A DNA stretch of 64,000 nt from Ypsolopha sequella (GCA_934047225.1 OW204001.1:7672201-7736200), one strand, 5' to 3'; positions 30,569-41,890 are shown, counted from the stretch's first letter. Notes: generated by a model from the sequence alone, not told the origin. Translations and numbers: made by a program.

Positions 30569-31769
30569 CATGGATGCACAGACCACGGCCCGCGGGCCGC
30601 ATGCGGCCCGTCAGTCGAATACTGGTGGCCCGCCGCGCCGACAGCAAAAATAATACTCTCTTACATTCGAAAAATATTGAATTCTATTCCAGAATAAAAC
30701 CAAAAAAAATATGTTCGAAAAGTAATTGGAATCTCGCACGTGCGCTCTTAAGTGCGCTTATCGGTGCGCCGCCGTGCAAATCACGAGGACTTAATCACAG
30801 GCAATTCAAACAATTCCTTGATGGCATCGAAAGCGAATATGGAGATTTACTGTATTATACAGAAGTAAGTCCGACTTAGTAAGTCGTGGATTGACACTGG
30901 AACGATTTCTAAATTTAATAGAAGAAATTGGAATATTTCTGGCGGAAAAGCAAAGGGATGTCCCGGAACTTAAAAATCCTGATTGGTTGTGTGATTTGGC
31001 TTTTTTAGTTGACATTACAAATCATTTGAATGTCTTGAACACACGGCTTCAAGGCAAAAATCAACTGATATCCCAGCTCTACGCTCATGTATCATCCTTT
31101 CAATGCAAACTGACACTTTTCAGATCGCTATTGAATTCTGGAAATTACAATCATTTTCCGAATTATAAGAAAATGGCTGAAAAATTCAACAAAACTGCGA
31201 TTAATTTCAGTTATGTAGAACAGCTAGATATTTTGATTCAATCTTTTCAAGACAGATTTTCGGAGTTTAAAAAAGTGAAACCTCAGTTGGACATATTCAG
31301 CAATCCTTTCACGATTTCAGTTGAAAATGCGCCAGAGTCAATGCAGTTAGAAATTATCGACATTCAAAACGACCAAGATTTACGCAACAAATTCAACGAA
31401 GGAGACTTGCTGAACTTTTACCGCTGCATTGATAAAAATACGTAAAAAGAGTTGCGCATAAATGCTCTGAAATGTGCCAGCTTATTTGGTTCTACCTATA
31501 TATGTAAACAAACCTTTTCAATACTAAATAATAATAAAACAAAAAATCGAAACCGCCTTGCAAACGAAAGTTTGGAAGCAGTTTTACGTGTTGCTACAAG
31601 TAAATTTGAGCCAAATATAAAAAAGATTGTAAGCACTATGCAGTGCCACGCTTACAATTAATAAATTCTTTTTCAATTTTAATACATCTTTATTGTCTTT
31701 AATTACCTATACTTCTGGCGGCCCGCCATCAGTTCATAATTTGCCCGAGTGGCCGTCTGTGCATCCCTG
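30569..31769 (+). mobile_element. hAT transposon remnant, 1201 bp, TIR and TSD intact
   Basis: Left terminus CATGGATGCACAGAC, right terminus GTCTGTGCATCCCTG: a 15-bp inverted repeat with one mismatch. hAT ends normally begin CAGGG, so the left T is the changed base. It is flanked by the 8-bp duplication CTCTAAAG. It encloses the 3' part of a hAT transposase gene of the GTF2IRD2/ZBED-like group. The N-terminal zinc finger and first catalytic region are missing, so this is an internally deleted, non-autonomous copy. Confidence 0.9.
30786..31661 (+). pseudogene. hAT transposase remnant (GTF2IRD2-like)
   Basis: Three pieces of one protein are readable. The first ends FLDGIESEYGDLLYYTEV at about 30866. 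A +1 frameshift removes the usual RWLSRG motif, of which LVSRGLTLERF is left. The second piece (30891-31445) runs through LNLIEEIGIFL, DLAFLVDITNHLNVLN and a helical region to NEGDLLNFYRCIDKNT, and a TAA at 31443. After this stop the same frame continues as the hAT C-terminal dimerisation region: LFGSTYICKQTFSI, then NRLANESLEAVLRVATS and PNIKKIV. This order matches hAT transposases related to GTF2IRD2-type proteins. One frameshift and one nonsense codon plus the N-terminal deletion make it non-functional. Confidence 0.8.
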
Positions 31770-31777
31770 CTCTAAAG
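31770..31777. other. Target-site duplication of hAT element, right
   Basis: CTCTAAAG directly after the terminal CATCCCTG. Identical to the left duplication. Confidence 0.9.
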
Positions 31778-33265
31778 TCTATTGTCAATCACATGTCGCG
31801 TCGCGTAAGTAAGCCATTTATTCTAAATATAGCAAATATTCCCAATGAAAGATATAAGAAAAAGAAACAGTTTTTTTACGATTCTGTGTTCTATCAGTGT
31901 TTCTGATTCATATATTTCAATATAGCTAGAGGTTTCATTTTCAACCTGTATAAGGGCAAGTTTGATTGAAAGACACTATATAGATCTAAGACACGTGCTA
32001 GATAGACCTCCTGTTCTGGTTCATGAAAAAGATAGCTCACAGTAAAATGAATTAAATGCAGTACTTTTAGTAAGCGCGTGAAGGATTGTATGAATATGAA
32101 CTGTAAGCAATTTGTAGTCTCAATCGGACTGCGAGAGATAATAAGTAATAACACAGGCGAAAGTTGCAATTTTATAAAAATTGAAATGAAATTATATATA
32201 TTTATTTATGTAATGTAGGTATAACAGATACACTTATTACAGGTCAGTTTTTATGTGATATCAGTAATTAAATAATCTTTGTGTATAGGTAATAGTTTTA
32301 TGTCAGAAATAATAATATGGGGAAATACGCAGGAGAATAATAAAGTTTGGTTTTACTTAAATTTAATAAAAAAAATACGGTTGAATAAAATAAAAATATA
32401 GGAATAAGGAATAAATAATATTATAAATATATGTAATACATATAATAAGTATAAGCCTAACGCCGCCCATTCGATTAGTCTTGCTAAGAAGAAGGGCAAG
32501 AAACTTAGCTAGATCATGTCTTTTTTTTCATAATATTGGCACAGATAATATAAGTTACAACTAAAAATGGCCAGAACATCGCTGTTTTATACATAGATAG
32601 ATATTCTTCCCACCTCTCACTTCTTGTAATGTTCTGTGCTTCTTGTACCCCAGTGAAGATCTCCCTCCACAAACTTCCTTGCGTAACCGTGAGGGATCTC
32701 TGCTAATTTTGAGGTCTACGGCACCACCAGTCGCACAGTTATAGGTAGGGTTGAAAAAAAAACAGTTATTTTTAAAATAATCATGCTTAGAACAAAAAAA
32801 ACGTATTCTAAACATAAAATTGACTACTTAATGTTTTTATGGAATTGTTTTAAAAACATGTTTAAAACCCGTTTTTGGATGTCGTTTTTTTATAATAGGT
32901 TGGTATGATTGTATGATTGGTATGATTGGACAGATTAAAAAGATCAATTAGAAACAAATTACAAGCAATACAAATAGATATATTGAAAAAAAATCTTCCG
33001 ATTACTTGGTGTTTGTTTTAAATTGATCTTTTCTATCTTCTCTATTGAAATATTTAGTGTTTCCAAAACCAATGGACTTCACAATAAATATAATAAATCT
33101 GTCTTTGATTGAATACAAAAGCCGTGTTCAAAAATGTATAATCAAAATAATAGGTTGCTTATCTATCTTCTACTTACTTTTAGGATGCGTTCGGTAAACA
33201 CGATGCGTTCGATAAAAGAAATTTAAACATTGTTTAAAACAATGCCAACCCTGGTTACGGCACGT
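31778..33265. repeat. Intergenic; inverted LINE 3'-UTR fragment at 32455-32530
   Basis: Read on minus, the 32455-32530 part carries ATCTAGCTAAGTTTCTTGCCC and CAAGACTAATCGAATGGGCG, matching the LINE 3' UTR at 10845-10890. The remainder is AT-rich and shows no gene. A minus-strand 84-codon frame at 32561-32815 is not supported. Confidence 0.45.
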
Positions 33266-33586
33266 CTATACTGTATTTAGCGAGACGATGCAAAGCCGTT
33301 TATTCATCCCTCAGTATTATGATACTTCATTTTAGAAAACGATACTCCGGAAATGTATGACTTCTGTTATAAAATGCAACTACATATTATTATCATGGTA
33401 AAAACCACCCGCCGCCAGGAGCCGCCGCGCCGGCGGCCCGTGACTGCTTCCTTTACTAAAGGGTCAGGTCACGAGCAGTAACGGACCGGCGCGGCGGCTC
33501 CTTTTGTGTTGAGAGTCAAGGCAGCGGTATTTGCTCTGACGCGGAGGAATGACCCGCTTTGCATCGTCTTGCTAAACGTAGTATAG
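33266..33586. mobile_element. MITE with GC-rich inner arms
   Basis: Termini of about 31 bp: CTATACTGTATTTAGCGAGAC followed by GATGCAAAGC, inverted at the right with a few changes. Inside, GGAGCCGCCGCGCCGG pairs with CCGGCGCGGCGGCTCC across a short spacer, giving a second nested hairpin of high GC. The differences between the arms are mixed and not polarised as in the 10.94-kb hairpin. Confidence 0.75.
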
Positions 33587-33712
33587 CAAGAATCAGCAAG
33601 ATATTAATATTCCTCAATACGCACAAAACATTTGGTCGAAACAATACATGTTTTGGTAGACAAATGTCCTGTTTATATTAAAATGACTGATTATGTTAAA
33701 GACACGACATTT

Positions 33713-34085
33713 TAAGAGGCTATGCGAATTTTATTTTTGTCACTGTCACTCCAAGCGAAAACACGCTCAGTGCGAGAGGGGCGGATCCAGGGCGAAAGCG
33801 AAAAATGTTAGTTTTATAATTTTTATAAAAAAAACTAAAATAGCTAGCAAAATTTCAAATATCAAATCTCTAGATATTGTTGAAACACACCTAATAAAAT
33901 ATTTTTGAGTTCTGTATGGTTCCTATTCATCAAACGAGGAGAAAAAGTGTGTTTGAAGACCTCATTTCAACAATTATTTCTATTGAGCAAAATTTATCCA
34001 AACACGTTTTCCAATTTCAAAACCTAAGATTATATAGTCAAAATGCATATACCAGAAATTTATTAAAATTTTCCGTGTATTTCTT
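33713..34085 (+). mobile_element. Dispersed repeat J, copy 2
   Basis: Same order as the copy at 15891, including AAGCGAAAACACGCTCAGTG and CAAACGAGGAGAAAAAGTG. It extends somewhat further at the 3' side. Confidence 0.65.
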
Positions 34086-35630
34086 GAAATACACAAAAAA
34101 GAAGCACCTCTATTTTTTTACATATCGCCTTAATACTTACGTATTATCAAGTTTAAGTGTGAAATTCTAAGAGAATAGGTGTGCAAAATGTCGTTAACAC
34201 GGTTCACGAAACTTTTGACGTCGCCGTTGTCGTTGGTGGCATGAAAAATTACTAACTATGAAAGCCTTAAATGTATAAAAAAATTGTAATTTAAACTCGG
34301 GGACAATCTTTTTTGACTCTGATTGATATTTTATCAAGACACGCAGCAGCGTACCCAGGGCCGAGTTCGAAAAATAAAATGCCAGCGCACCAGCCGAGTG
34401 TTATCGTATACGAACTATTCCGAGCTACTTTTGACCTCCCCATAACTAATTTCCTATTGGATCTACGAATTTGTAATGCTGCGTGCATGTTAAGGTAGTT
34501 GTAAAATGTAAAAGTGCTTGAGGTTAAATAAAATTTGTGTTTTAAACGAAAGGCTCTCAGGGCACGAGGCTTGACCGGTTTTCCTTTCTTGCAATGCACT
34601 TTAATCTACACTTATATTATAAAGAAGTAAAATTTGTTTGTTTGTATGTAGGGGTAATATCTGGAACTAATGAACTGATTTTAAAAATTATTTCGCTGTA
34701 ATAATGGTTAGACTCTTGAACATAGGCTATAGTTTGTTTCTTGGGGACGGGCAGTTTACCGTCACACGTGCGAAACCGCGAGCAAAAGGCTATTAAAATA
34801 TGTATAGGTATTTAAATAGAAATTACCAAAAATCAATGATATCCCACCAAAAAACATAAATGTGAAAAAGGGGCCGAGTTCAACACAAAGTGCAAGATTG
34901 TCGGCTTCGCCGAAAAAATGATTGAGATGAAATTGGGTGCTTTTGTGAAACGTTCTTCACTTGTTCGAAAAGAAATTTTGTAAGGGCTTGGCAAGTTATA
35001 ATAGTCAATTATTTGCATGTACATATGATGTAACCGTTTAAACTTTAGCTGTAAAAACTTGCCAAATTCAACATATTCAGTAGCAAGGGCCCTAACAAAC
35101 TTTATTTAAAAACAGTGAAGAACGTTATGCATTATTGCAGTTATGTTATGACTGAAGGAACCTCCATAAACCTCAGCACCCAATTTGATCTCAATTCTTT
35201 TATCGGCAACATTTTTTTAAAGCATCCAAAAGACAAACACCTCTTTACACTTTAATTCAGGTCCAAAGGCCAGTAACAATAATAACTAGTATAGTATACC
35301 TACAAGTAGATATAACATGGTGTACTCCAACAATGTGTACCAAGGTGTGGGCGAATGCACACATGTCGTGTTATGGTTAAGCAAGCCATCATATTGACAT
35401 AAATTGTGACCCGCCACATACTGTGTACTCACCACACAGATCGCTATGCCATTAGACGTCGAAAGGAGAGCAAACCTTCTTCGCCAACACATCAGTATTC
35501 ATCGCAAGTTGCTAATGCGTTGGGACTTTGTCTAAGTAATTCACAATGACAATTAAACAAACGTTTAAGAACGGTCAGGAAAAAAGTAATACACTTACTG
35601 AAGGATAGATGACACTTGGTATAAATTAAC
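34086..35630. repeat. Intergenic with repeat tails
   Basis: The 34612-34800 part (TTTGTTTGTTTGTATGTAGGG to GCGAAACCGCGAGCAAAAGG) looks like the end of a Helitron-derived or similar lepidopteran repeat. The remainder, including minus-strand frames at 34.3-34.6 and 35.3-35.5 kb, shows no recognisable protein. Confidence 0.35.
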
Positions 35631-35770
35631 ATTATATCATTGCAGTATAGAAACGCAGAAAGAAAAGTAAATCTGGATGTGAGGAGCTCAATCCTGGTTC
35701 AGAGCTCCTCACATCCAGATTTACTTTTCTTTCTGCGTTTCTATCCTGCAATGATATAATGTCAATTTAT
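35631..35770. repeat. Near-perfect 64-bp palindrome
   Basis: ATAAATTAACATTATATCAT to TGTGAGGAGCTC, an 11-nt loop (AATCCTGGTTC), then the reverse complement with only two or three differences seen. A transcript through it would make a long stable hairpin. No repeat family recurs elsewhere in the window. Confidence 0.85.
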
Positions 35771-35873
35771 ATCTCCTTGCGATGGACAAATCGCTAAGTG
35801 TTCAAGCATAGAAATTTATTTCTGTCATAGTTTCGACACTGGTATCATAGGCATTATGAGAAAAATCATCAAT

Positions 35874-36122
35874 GTACAGGTTGTTTAAATGAAGTTGCGG
35901 AAGCCAAAAACTGGCGATAGTACTCGGCCATACAAACAACTTTCCCTGAAAAAGAATCTGTTGTTTTATACATTTTGATCGGGTAGCTATGTAACTTTTC
36001 TATGGAACAGCTGATTTTTTTTTTTCGCGGTTCGGGGTTTGCTCCATAGTCAAAGTTGTCCGTATGGATCAGTACTATCGCCAGTTTCCGGATTCCGGAA
36101 CTTCATCTCAACACTCAGTATA
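35874..36122. mobile_element. MITE family D, copy 2
   Basis: GAAGTTGCGGAAGCCAAAAAC at left and CCAGTTTCCGGATTCCGG at right, with GGAACAGCTGATTTTTTTT inside as in copy 1 at 348. Confidence 0.75.
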
Positions 36123-36244
36123 GGTAGGTTCTAAGAACAAAATATACTCGATAGCTATGCTAACAGTACTAACCGGCCGAAAACAAATGCCATCCGAGCG
36201 CATTAGCAATTTGCGGGGATTATTTATACAAATATCATTTCATA

Positions 36245-36770
36245 GTTGATAATAGGTTTACCTATGAAATTGCCGAAATTTTCTTAATTAGAATTACACA
36301 ATATAACTTTAAATATATACAATAAATAAAAGAAAATTTAAAACTAGAAATATATTTCGGCCCTTAGTGGGCCGTCATCAGTCATCATCATACTTGACTG
36401 ATGATGACAATTTTAAATTTACTTTTATTTATTGTATATATTTAAATTTATATTGTGTAATTAGAATTTTTTTACAGATTCATGAGTTCATAATTCCTGT
36501 CATTCAATATCTATTTCAATTATTTGTCTTTTGTTTGAAAATGGATTTCAAGATTTTGCATCTACGTATTAAATTTTGTTTTTATTTTCAGTTTGATTAT
36601 AAAAACTAAATCTTCAAAAACAGTTCGTCCTAAATGCCATCCATTTCCATGATAAGATTCGTAATAATTTTGTACAGCAAACACTTTTCAAAAATTAAAT
36701 TAATGTTGCTGTTAGCTTAATGTTGTCTCATTCATACACATAAGAAATTACATAATTTGGATTTGACCTA
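36245..36770. mobile_element. Element K, partial copy, split by a palindrome
   Basis: CCTATGAAATTGCCGAAATTTTC, then after the palindrome GATTCATGAGTTCATAATTCC to TTAATGTTGTCTCATTCATAC. This matches 9160-9460 in order. The right end is lost. Confidence 0.65.
36293..36461. repeat. Palindrome with hammerhead-like core, nested in element K
   Basis: Arms of about 60 bp (ATTACACAATATAA, then AAATATATACAATAAATAAA) surround a core. Read on minus, the core is GACTGATGA, stem GGCCC/GGGCC, then GAAATAT. CTGATGA and GAAA are the invariant blocks of a hammerhead ribozyme, but there is one extra C between CTGATGA and the stem. The block is absent from the corresponding place in the 9-kb copy, so it is an insertion. 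Confidence 0.55.
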
Positions 36771-36951
36771 ATAAGATGTCTAATGGCTAAGTGGTCTGTG
36801 ACACACCAGCCCTAAGCATACTAGTTTCATAATACACACAGAGAATGCCTGGAACAAGGAGGTTGTGAGAGTGATGTGTGTGACCCAGCGGCTTATTTAA
36901 AGATTTGGCGCTCTGGGCGTATAAGACTTGCCGCCTCATAAATTACTAAAA

Positions 36952-37034
36952 AAAAAAAACGACCAAGTGCGAGTCGGAATCGCGCACAAAGAGTTCCGTA
37001 CCACCGCACAATACAAGTACGGAACCCTAAAAAC
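36952..37034 (-). repeat. GTTCCGTACC repeat fragment
   Basis: AAACGACCAAGTGCGAGTCGG to AGTACGGAACCCTAAAAA. This is the inverted end of the repeat seen at 16286-16583. Confidence 0.65.
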
Positions 37035-37382
37035 ACTTGTAGTTATGTAGAACCAACCTAACTTGACACTAATGATCTATTAAAAGATCTATTAAATGTT
37101 TCTAAAGGGTCTAATTAAGTTGGTTATTTAAAACTTCCGACATATTGAAATATTTGTCATTCTCAGATTTTTTTCTATGTGTGTGCTATAAGAATTACAT
37201 GTAAACGAAATTTCAAGTTTCTCAGTCAACTGGAAGTGCCCTATATGTTTTGATTCCCTTGCGAGTGTCGAAAATTGGTACGCCACTGGATGTCTTCTTT
37301 GCTGAGTGATCGTACTTTGTGTCTTGTAACCACTGTAAAGACTACTTAGTTAAATTACCTACGTAGAAATAACATATACCTG

Positions 37383-37860
37383 CCCTTCTATTATGTATCT
37401 TTGGTTGCCAACTGGACTGGGTGCCTATCATCAAAAACATAGACAAAATATAAACTTTCAAAATTGCCTTAAGTGGGTATTGAATCATTTTGGAACTGTT
37501 AGTGCGAACACATCCTTAGACAATCGGAATTCGGTACTATACAAGGTGACTTTTTGATCATCGTCCAAATTCATACTGGTGGCTTGGTAAGTGATTAGTA
37601 TCATGCATAAATAAAAATTTTGGTGAAATTCGTAAAATGAAATTTTGACTCCCCATAGTGATTCACTCGGGACTGGAACTGAATTTCGGGAAGCCGAAAT
37701 TTTATTTTACGAATTTCACAAAAATTGTTACTGATCCAAAATACTGATCACTTATCAAGCCCCCAGTATGAATTTGGACGATGATCAAAAAGTCACTTTG
37801 TACTTATATGTGTTTTTGATGACAGGCACCTAGTCCAGTTGACAACTTAAGATAATAGGC
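37383..37860. mobile_element. MITE family C, copy 3, split by MITE A
   Basis: TATTATGTATCTTTGGTTGCC at left and CAACTTAAGATAATAGG at right. The element is interrupted by a complete MITE A at 37541-37802. Confidence 0.75.
37541..37802. mobile_element. MITE family A, copy 2 (nested)
   Basis: Begins TACAAGGTGACTTTTTGATC and ends GATCAAAAAGTCACTTTGTA. Its insertion into MITE C gives the order of events. About 255-262 bp in both copies. Confidence 0.85.
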
Positions 37861-37939
37861 CGTATATGATATGACGTATGAAATGTTATCATATCAGTAT
37901 AATCAATAGACCAATTTTAATTAATAAGTCAGCCCAACT

Positions 37940-38125
37940 GTTTTCTACCGAGGTTCCTACCCAGACCGGTGAATTCTTCCATCATACTTGTCCACTGTTA
38001 TTTTTGCTTTTACCTGATATACTAGCTTGTACTTTGTACTGCACATATAGAACGCTCACGAGGGCGTTATGTGATTTCACGAAACAGATGGCGCTGTTGT
38101 TGCTACAATATTGTTGCTTCAGACA
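37940..38125 (-). repeat. Inverted 5' part of tRNA-like repeat
   Basis: Reverse complement of 53215-53350: AACGCCCTCGTGAGCGTTC, TATATGTGCAGTACAAG, and up to AGGAACCTCGG. The 3' half of the same repeat follows in the opposite orientation at about 38278-38330, so the 5' portion is inverted relative to the 3' portion. Confidence 0.6.
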
Positions 38126-38155
38126 GTTAAGAAATTCACAGTTCTCATTAACTAA

Positions 38156-38430
38156 GATTATGTTTATTTTGCGAAATCCATCGCTATGAATACTCTAAAT
38201 ATTATTAGAGTGCATTATAAACTAGAAAATATCAATCAGAAACAAACCCAAAGACAAGAATATGAAAAAATTTGATAACAAGAGGTCGCAGGTTCGAATC
38301 CTGGCCCGGGGAATTTTTTCATATTCTTGTCTTTGGGTTTAGTTTCAGATTGATCTTTTCTAGTTTGTATTGCACTCTAATAATATTTAGAGTATTCATA
38401 GCGATGGATTTCGCAAAATAAACATAATCA
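38156..38430. repeat. 118-bp-arm palindrome with B-box in loop
   Basis: Left arm 38156-38272 and right arm 38311-38430 are reverse complements with a handful of differences (TGATTATGTTTATTTTGCG at the outer ends). The loop contains ACAAGAGGTCGCAGG followed by TTCGAATCCTGGCCCGGGG, the 3' half of a tRNA-like sequence with an intact B box. The copy at 53.2-53.45 kb has a full tRNA-like head but only short remnants of the arms. Confidence 0.75.
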
Positions 38431-38468
38431 TAACAAAGCTTCCTCGGTAAGTTCTTAATTAGTTTTAA

Positions 38469-38830
38469 GGCGATATGTAAAAGTTTTAGCGTCCCTGTTA
38501 CTCCATATGCGAAAAAACCCTCAGTGCGAGAGGGACGGATTCGTGGAAAAGTGGCAAAAAGTCTGTTTTTTATTGATATAAAATGTACTAAAGTTGCTAT
38601 CAAAATTTTGTTTAATCAGGTCCTAGACATCGTTAAAACCCATCTAATAAAATATAATTGCAGTCCATATGTCATTCTAAATTGTCAAACCAGGAGAATT
38701 GGTGCCGAAAAAGACCTCACTTCAATAAATATTTCTATCGAGCCGAATTTCACCAATCGCGTTTCTGTTTTAACAGATCCCTAGAAAAAGAATCCAAAAA
38801 TTATATATATATTTTTCAAAATCATACATT
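38469..38830 (+). mobile_element. Dispersed repeat I, copy 2 (uninterrupted)
   Basis: GCGATATGTAAAAGTTTTAGC to GATCCCTAGAAAAAGAATCC, in the same order as 7294-7870 but without the MITE C. It begins directly after the preceding palindrome. Confidence 0.65.
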
Positions 38831-39837
38831 ATTTACTGAAGTACATATGCACGTTCTTAAAGTGTCGATTTTTTTTCGTAGCGCCTTAATTTTCTTTGTT
38901 TTCCATTTTGACATCTACTCACAAAACTTTCTCCACCACACTATTATTCCTCTAATATTTCATGTGGACTCCAGGGCTCAAGTCATCCATCACAAGTGGA
39001 ACAACTTTCACTTAGTTACCAGCATGCCCCATTTATTCTCCCATAAAAATTGTTGTTATATTATCAGACGTAATCATTGCTTTGGTCACGCCCAAGATAG
39101 TGATACGACCAGCGTAGCTTGATCTTCAATGATACATTTCTTCCCCTTCAACCCTTTATCATAGTGAGGTGGCTTTAGGGGTGGGGAAGATCATGTTAGT
39201 CTGGTGGAGTGAATGAGTTAAATGAGTAATCAGAGGCGCCTGACGCGTCTCCTCCATCCATCACTAGTTATGAACCTATTAATTTAAGACTGCGTTTAAA
39301 CATAAAGTCTCTTGATTCGTCACGTCGTCGTTTAATAAACATTAGTAGAAGGTACTATCAAAATAAATTACTTGCAGCAACGCGTGGCTGGGCCATCAGT
39401 TATTATAAGTCATCACGCGCAAACCTCCATACATGTCTCCAAATTGTGGGGTGTCAGTGGAATGTTATTATGATATTTTAGGCTGAGTTCATTAGCATTA
39501 TCTAGATCTATGTTTAAGTCGAACTAAAAATCGTGAAATTTTAGTAAATCTTAACAACAAACCCTTTACAACGAAATTGTAGCCGAATGTGCTTTTATTT
39601 TTTTAGATAAAATCAAAAAATTAATACGAGTCAAACATCGAAAATGTTATTTAGATAACTAATGACTAAAAATAATATTTGAAAACGTCCACAGTCTTGC
39701 CAAAATCATGTTTCTCCTGAAACAAGTTATAAATTTTCCGCCCGCGACGAAATCCGCACGATTGTATTGTCCTCGCAAGTTTCATGGAGCGTGCACCTTA
39801 TAGCGAAATGAAACAACTGAATTGGTCGCGTCATGAT
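38831..39837. other. Intergenic, nothing recognised
   Basis: A long plus frame (38658-39122) overlaps repeat I and runs on without a motif. I do not regard it as a gene. Confidence 0.35.
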
Positions 39838-39905
39838 GTCTTAAGCAACGATTGGCATGTTCAGTCCTTGGATGGGTGAACATTAGCGTCCCTCCGTGCC
39901 CAAAA
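39838..39905 (+). repeat. 5S rRNA-like fragment in a dispersed repeat
   Basis: CTTAAGCAACGATTGGCATG and AGTCCTTGGATGGGTGAAC resemble the 3' half of 5S rRNA (AAGCAACGTCGGG..AGTACTTGGATGGGTGACC) with several changes. Such 5S-like pieces occur in insect SINEs. It is not a 5S gene: the 5' half and the Pol III internal promoter are missing. Confidence 0.5.
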
Positions 39906-41550
39906 AACAAATAAGGACGTTCTTGGTTCCAGCCATGTCAAAGGCCTCTGCGTTGAACTGAATGACTCTGGCACCAGGGTGGCCACAAACCACACGGCTG
40001 GAAGAAGAAAATAATTTAAAACACTTTAGTCGTCAAATGTTTTTTCTTTCCATAATTTATGCCTCTCAGAGTTAGAGAGATGCCGAGGAACAATTTTTTG
40101 TTTTGTTACGAAAAGGACCTTGCTCAATGAAAAGAACATTTATTTGTACGTTACTTACAAGCTGTATACGAGTAGGTAGTTGAGACCTACTGTTTAAATT
40201 TGAACTAGTTTAGTAGCGAGTTTACTGGTATACCTAGCGACCGCTAGTAGCGAGTTAAGGGCCTTACTATTGCCAAATGGGTACTTTCTAAAGCCTACTC
40301 CTCGTTTATAGCCAAACCAAAAATAATGAAAAAATGTATTATGAATAATAAACTCTTAGACAACATATGCAACAGTTTTCTTTTTCATACCACCAAAACT
40401 TCTACATGTTTTTTTTTTTTACTGAATGGTGTTTTTTGACCTCAAATTCCCTACTGCTCCTGAGTGGCTTGGCCGATTGAATTCATCTATGCTTTGATAA
40501 ATAGATAAACTTTATAGCTATAAACATAACATAAGATTATTCAATCGAGTAATCACGTCCAAGTGAAAAGTATAATTTTCCCCTATTTCGCTCTACCAAG
40601 GACGCACCGAGCGTCGTAACAGCCACAACGTTATTTCAATGTCGTTTCCGTTGATATTCGTTCTGACAAATATCGAGCTGCTAATTTGGCGATGGTAATC
40701 GCCTCAAGCTGCAGGAATAGAATCGCTTTCTATTTTTTGGACAGTTAAGTATGGGGAACCTCATCCCGCCAACGTTACCCGTGCTGTGTTGCCGCGCATC
40801 TGAAAAGAGGAGTTTAGTACAGTTCATTTTGTTGTCAAAGTGAAAACGCGCGCGTTGTATTTGAGGTTATCTTTTGAGGTTATTTAAAAAACAATTTAAA
40901 TGAAATGGTCGGAATCGACCACTTACAAATTTTTCAGTGAGTATCTGAAGTATGTTATCACATATTGTTTCGAAGTGACAACCAACAAGTACTCTCATAC
41001 TTGGCAGCAAGTGTAACTTTGGACATTTCTTACTGCTTGACCAAAGAACGAGTTAACCTGCCAACTGGTAAACGAGCCTTTATACCAAGAGTTCTACAAG
41101 CATGGGTATGAAATAATATTCTTCAACTATAAAAATTACGCCAAATAAAATTGCGAATTGATTTTATGAGTTTTGAATGTAGAACTCTTATGTACCTTTT
41201 TTCATGGGCTAGAAGATCACTTGATATAATGTTATTTCCACGAGAATACCCAATTTGTTCTCTCAAATTAGTTAGTATTGAAATGATTATGGATCATACC
41301 ATAAGTTATGGTAATTGAATTGGTAATGGTTTGTTAACATGTGAAAAAAAAAACACTATTTATTAAACCATAAATCGATACAAAGGTTACAGTGAGACCC
41401 TGTTATAATATAAGTTAAGTATAACCTGAGGTTCAGGGATCTTGCGCTTCCTCTTGGATGTTACGAAGTGATTTACACGTTTAATTAAATAGTTAAACAA
41501 ATAAAACTATAGATCCAATAGAGAGGCTATCGGACATATGTAAAGAAATT
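39906..41550. other. Intergenic, nothing coding
   Basis: The first 100 bp (GACTCTGGCACCAGGGTGGC, CACAAACCACACGG) probably belong to the same dispersed repeat as the 5S-like piece. The remainder has no supported gene. The part at about 40560-40870 is slightly richer in GC, without open frames. Confidence 0.4.
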
Positions 41551-41720
41551 ATTATAAAAATATTCGGTGTTACTACAAAACGGTGTTTAACTTTAGACAG
41601 TATTTAAATCTGTTGCTGTCACTTTTTTACAATATGAAAGAAAAGGCGACAACAACAGATTTAAACACTGTCTAAAGTTAAACACCGTTTTGTAGTAACA
41701 CAGATTATATTTATAAAATA
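41551..41720. repeat. Palindrome, ~60-bp arms
   Basis: GTGTTACTACAAAACGGTG to TTTAAATCTGTTGCTGTC, a short loop, then the reverse complement with two or three differences. It extends outward with weaker pairing. No second copy in the window. Confidence 0.8.
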
Positions 41721-41890
41721 TTATATTATAATCAAAATAAATATAAAAAAATAAAAATAAATAAATTATAAGTAAATGTTTGTAATATGTAATGTAATGG
41801 CAATAGTGCCATGGTGTTTAGGTATTACTCTCAATAACACTAACAAAATAATTGTAAAGACAATACAAAGAAAACAGTAAAAAATACATA

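Noticed and set aside
38658..39122. 154-codon plus frame as a gene
   Set aside because: Its first part lies in repeat I, which occurs several times, and the rest has no recognisable motif.
39838..39905. 5S rRNA gene
   Set aside because: Only the 3' half is recognisable and several invariant positions differ. The internal promoter region is absent.
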